Source: Clostridium pasteurianum BC1
Lineage (GTDB): Bacteria > Bacillota > Clostridia > Clostridiales > Clostridiaceae
Assembly: GCF_000389635.1 (NCBI RefSeq)
Contig: NC_021182.1
Coordinates: 3,947,925-4,011,924 of the forward strand
DNA: 64,000 nt
Direction of reading: 5' to 3'
In this document: positions 62,857 to 64,000 of the stretch, piece after piece
How positions within the stretch are numbered: the stretch's first letter is position 1
Layout: every line of letters begins with the position of its first letter
The notes under the pieces: model-generated
The model's input: only the letters and a program-made list of their open reading frames with translations
The model's database searches: none
What the model was told of the DNA's origin: nothing
Program-made: the position numbers and the translations under genes

Positions 62857-63089
62857 TTTATCCTTCCTTTCAGCACTACTGCTTTATCTTTTACAAAAAT
62901 ACATTCATATATTCTATTTACAAATATATCCAAGTATATTATAATTTATTTACATTATATGTAATTTATTTTTTCATCAATTCAATATTATCAAGAAAAT
63001 AAATTGATGTTAATACTTAAGCTTTGCAATTAAGCTTATCATTCATAAAAATCTTTAATAACCACGCTATAGATCAGGAGGAACTTGTT

Positions 63090-63449
63090 ATGAGGAAAAA
63101 AACCAAGGTAAAGAAAATATATATAGTTACAGCTGTCTTCATAATCATTATTGTAATTTTAATAAAAGGCAGTATCAATAATAACAATGACAAAGATATA
63201 AATTTTGCTGCAAAACAATATTTAACTACAGGTTTTTTTAATAGCTATAAACTATATAATATAGACCATTCTTATATAACTTTTTCCAGCTCAAATGATG
63301 CCATTTTAAATGTAAGGGGTATGGAAACCAGAGTTCCCCATGCTACAGTAAGTTACAGTTTAAAAATGACAAAGGATACTAGCGGAATCTGGCACGTAAA
63401 AAAAATATCCCCTTTATCTGACCTTCAATATTTAAATGCAAATAATTAA
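63090..63449 (+). CDS. Small membrane-anchored hypothetical protein
   Basis: A 119-residue protein. I place the start at ATG 63090 (MRKKTKVKKIYIV), with AGGAGG eight bases upstream; the frame is open 22 codons further without a ribosome site. One N-terminal membrane helix (IYIVTAVFIIIIVILIKG) is followed by an Asn-rich linker. An extracellular domain of about 80 residues (THATVSYSLKMTKDTSGIWHVKKISPL) resembles small lumazine-binding-like or NTF2-like domains. That resemblance is weak and the function is unknown. Confidence 0.65.
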   Translation: MRKKTKVKKIYIVTAVFIIIIVILIKGSINNNNDKDINFAAKQYLTTGFFNSYKLYNIDHSYITFSSSNDAILNVRGMETRVPHATVSYSLKMTKDTSGIWHVKKISPLSDLQYLNANN

Positions 63450-63458
63450 ATTAATATT

Positions 63459-63890
63459 TTACTTTTTCTTATTTTCTTTGGAGTGCTTCATACACTCCTG
63501 GCAAACAGCCTTTACTTTAAGTTCATGTTCTATAAGCACAAATCCTGTCTTATTTTTTATTAATTCTTCTACAGGCAGCATTGGACAATCTATTTCCACT
63601 TCTTTATGACAAAGACTACATTCAATTACATGCTTATGCTTGTGATCCTTAATTTTATAATTGTATTTTCCATCACCTAGATTAAATTTTTCAATTATAT
63701 CTTTGCGCTCAAATAAATCTAGGCTTCTATATACTGTAGACAGATCCACATTATGACCTTTTTCTTTACACTGTTCATATATATTATCTGCACTTATAGC
63801 CTGAGAGTAATTATCTATAATTTCCAGTATAATTACTCTTCCTTGAGTAACTTTAATTTTTCTTTCTTTAAGAAAAGCCTCATAGTCCAT
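63459..63890 (-). CDS. Fur-family metalloregulator (Fur/PerR/Zur)
   Basis: A 143-residue regulator. The winged helix is at about 15-80 (ISADNIYEQCKEKGHNVDLSTVYRSLDLF). The metal-sensing segment KDHKHKHVIEC follows, and the structural zinc site is made of CSLCHK and CQEC. Which of Fur, PerR or Zur it is cannot be fixed by eye; the HKHKH cluster is common to several. It is convergent with the small membrane protein gene, only 9 bp apart. I see nothing notable in the 110 bp upstream to the window edge. Confidence 0.88.
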   Translation of the reverse strand: MDYEAFLKERKIKVTQGRVIILEIIDNYSQAISADNIYEQCKEKGHNVDLSTVYRSLDLFERKDIIEKFNLGDGKYNYKIKDHKHKHVIECSLCHKEVEIDCPMLPVEELIKNKTGFVLIEHELKVKAVCQECMKHSKENKKK

Positions 63891-64000
63891 AATATCACCT
63901 TGTATAATTTTTATTTTTATTATAGCACAATTACTAGCTATTGGTATATTACAAGAAACAGTACTGGGTATATATACTTTTTATTTTTACCTAATATTTA

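Overview
This window is low-GC (roughly 30 %) Firmicute DNA. Strong GGAGG-type ribosome binding sites, clostridial protein families (rubrerythrin, ferredoxin-nitroreductase, HD-GYP, PepF) and dense Rho-independent hairpins point to Clostridium sensu stricto. I see no rRNA, tRNA, CRISPR array or intact transposase gene.

About 0-36 kb is an alpha-glucan utilisation region. It opens with the start of a mannose-family PTS operon (IIA-IIB-IIC, running off the left edge) behind a near-perfect sigma-54 promoter. Next come three GH13_31 alpha-glucosidases, a ROK glucokinase, a LacI regulator and two CUT1 sugar ABC transporters (binding protein plus two permeases each). Then follow two AraC regulators, an ABC exporter pair, a secreted GH66 dextranase and a YesL-like membrane protein. 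From 27 to 36 kb there is a maltodextrin module: maltogenic amylase/cyclomaltodextrinase, maltose phosphorylase and beta-phosphoglucomutase in one operon, divergent from a third CUT1 transporter. My reading is that the dextranase cuts dextran outside the cell and the transporters import isomalto- and malto-oligosaccharides. Two alpha-1,6-type and one alpha-1,4-type glucosidase then release glucose for the ROK kinase, while maltose is phosphorolysed to glucose and beta-glucose-1-phosphate. No ATP-binding subunit for the three importers lies here, so they probably share an MsmX/MalK-type ATPase. LacI/CcpA-like operators recur in front of most of these units.

About 36-54 kb is an accessory, partly decayed region. 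It holds a J-domain coiled-coil protein, a disrupted histidine kinase and fused remnants of an ABC permease and ATPase, and a metallo-hydrolase flanked by direct repeats. It also holds a ferredoxin-nitroreductase, an MFS remnant, a flavodoxin-fold reductase divergent from its likely TetR regulator, a GNAT enzyme and an MntA/HepT toxin-antitoxin pair with a stop codon inside the toxin. An intact ABC transporter with its two-component system completes it.

About 52-64 kb is housekeeping-like: an RpiB-family isomerase, a glutaredoxin-like protein, MscL, rubrerythrin, an FtsH-like protease, rhomboid, HD-GYP, PepF and a Fur-family regulator.

The most unusual signal is a family of at least nine dispersed, two-hairpin palindromic elements of about 80-210 bp at 15.2, 17.1, 23.5, 34.0, 38.7, 42.6, 48.4, 53.9 and 54.8 kb. 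They share cores such as TTATCCAGGGACGT and GTCATCGGATAA and exchange their loop modules. They sit in operon junctions, interrupt a kinase gene and supply the stop codon of another gene. They resemble ends or omega-RNA scaffolds of IS200/IS605-type elements without the protein genes, but that identification is inference.
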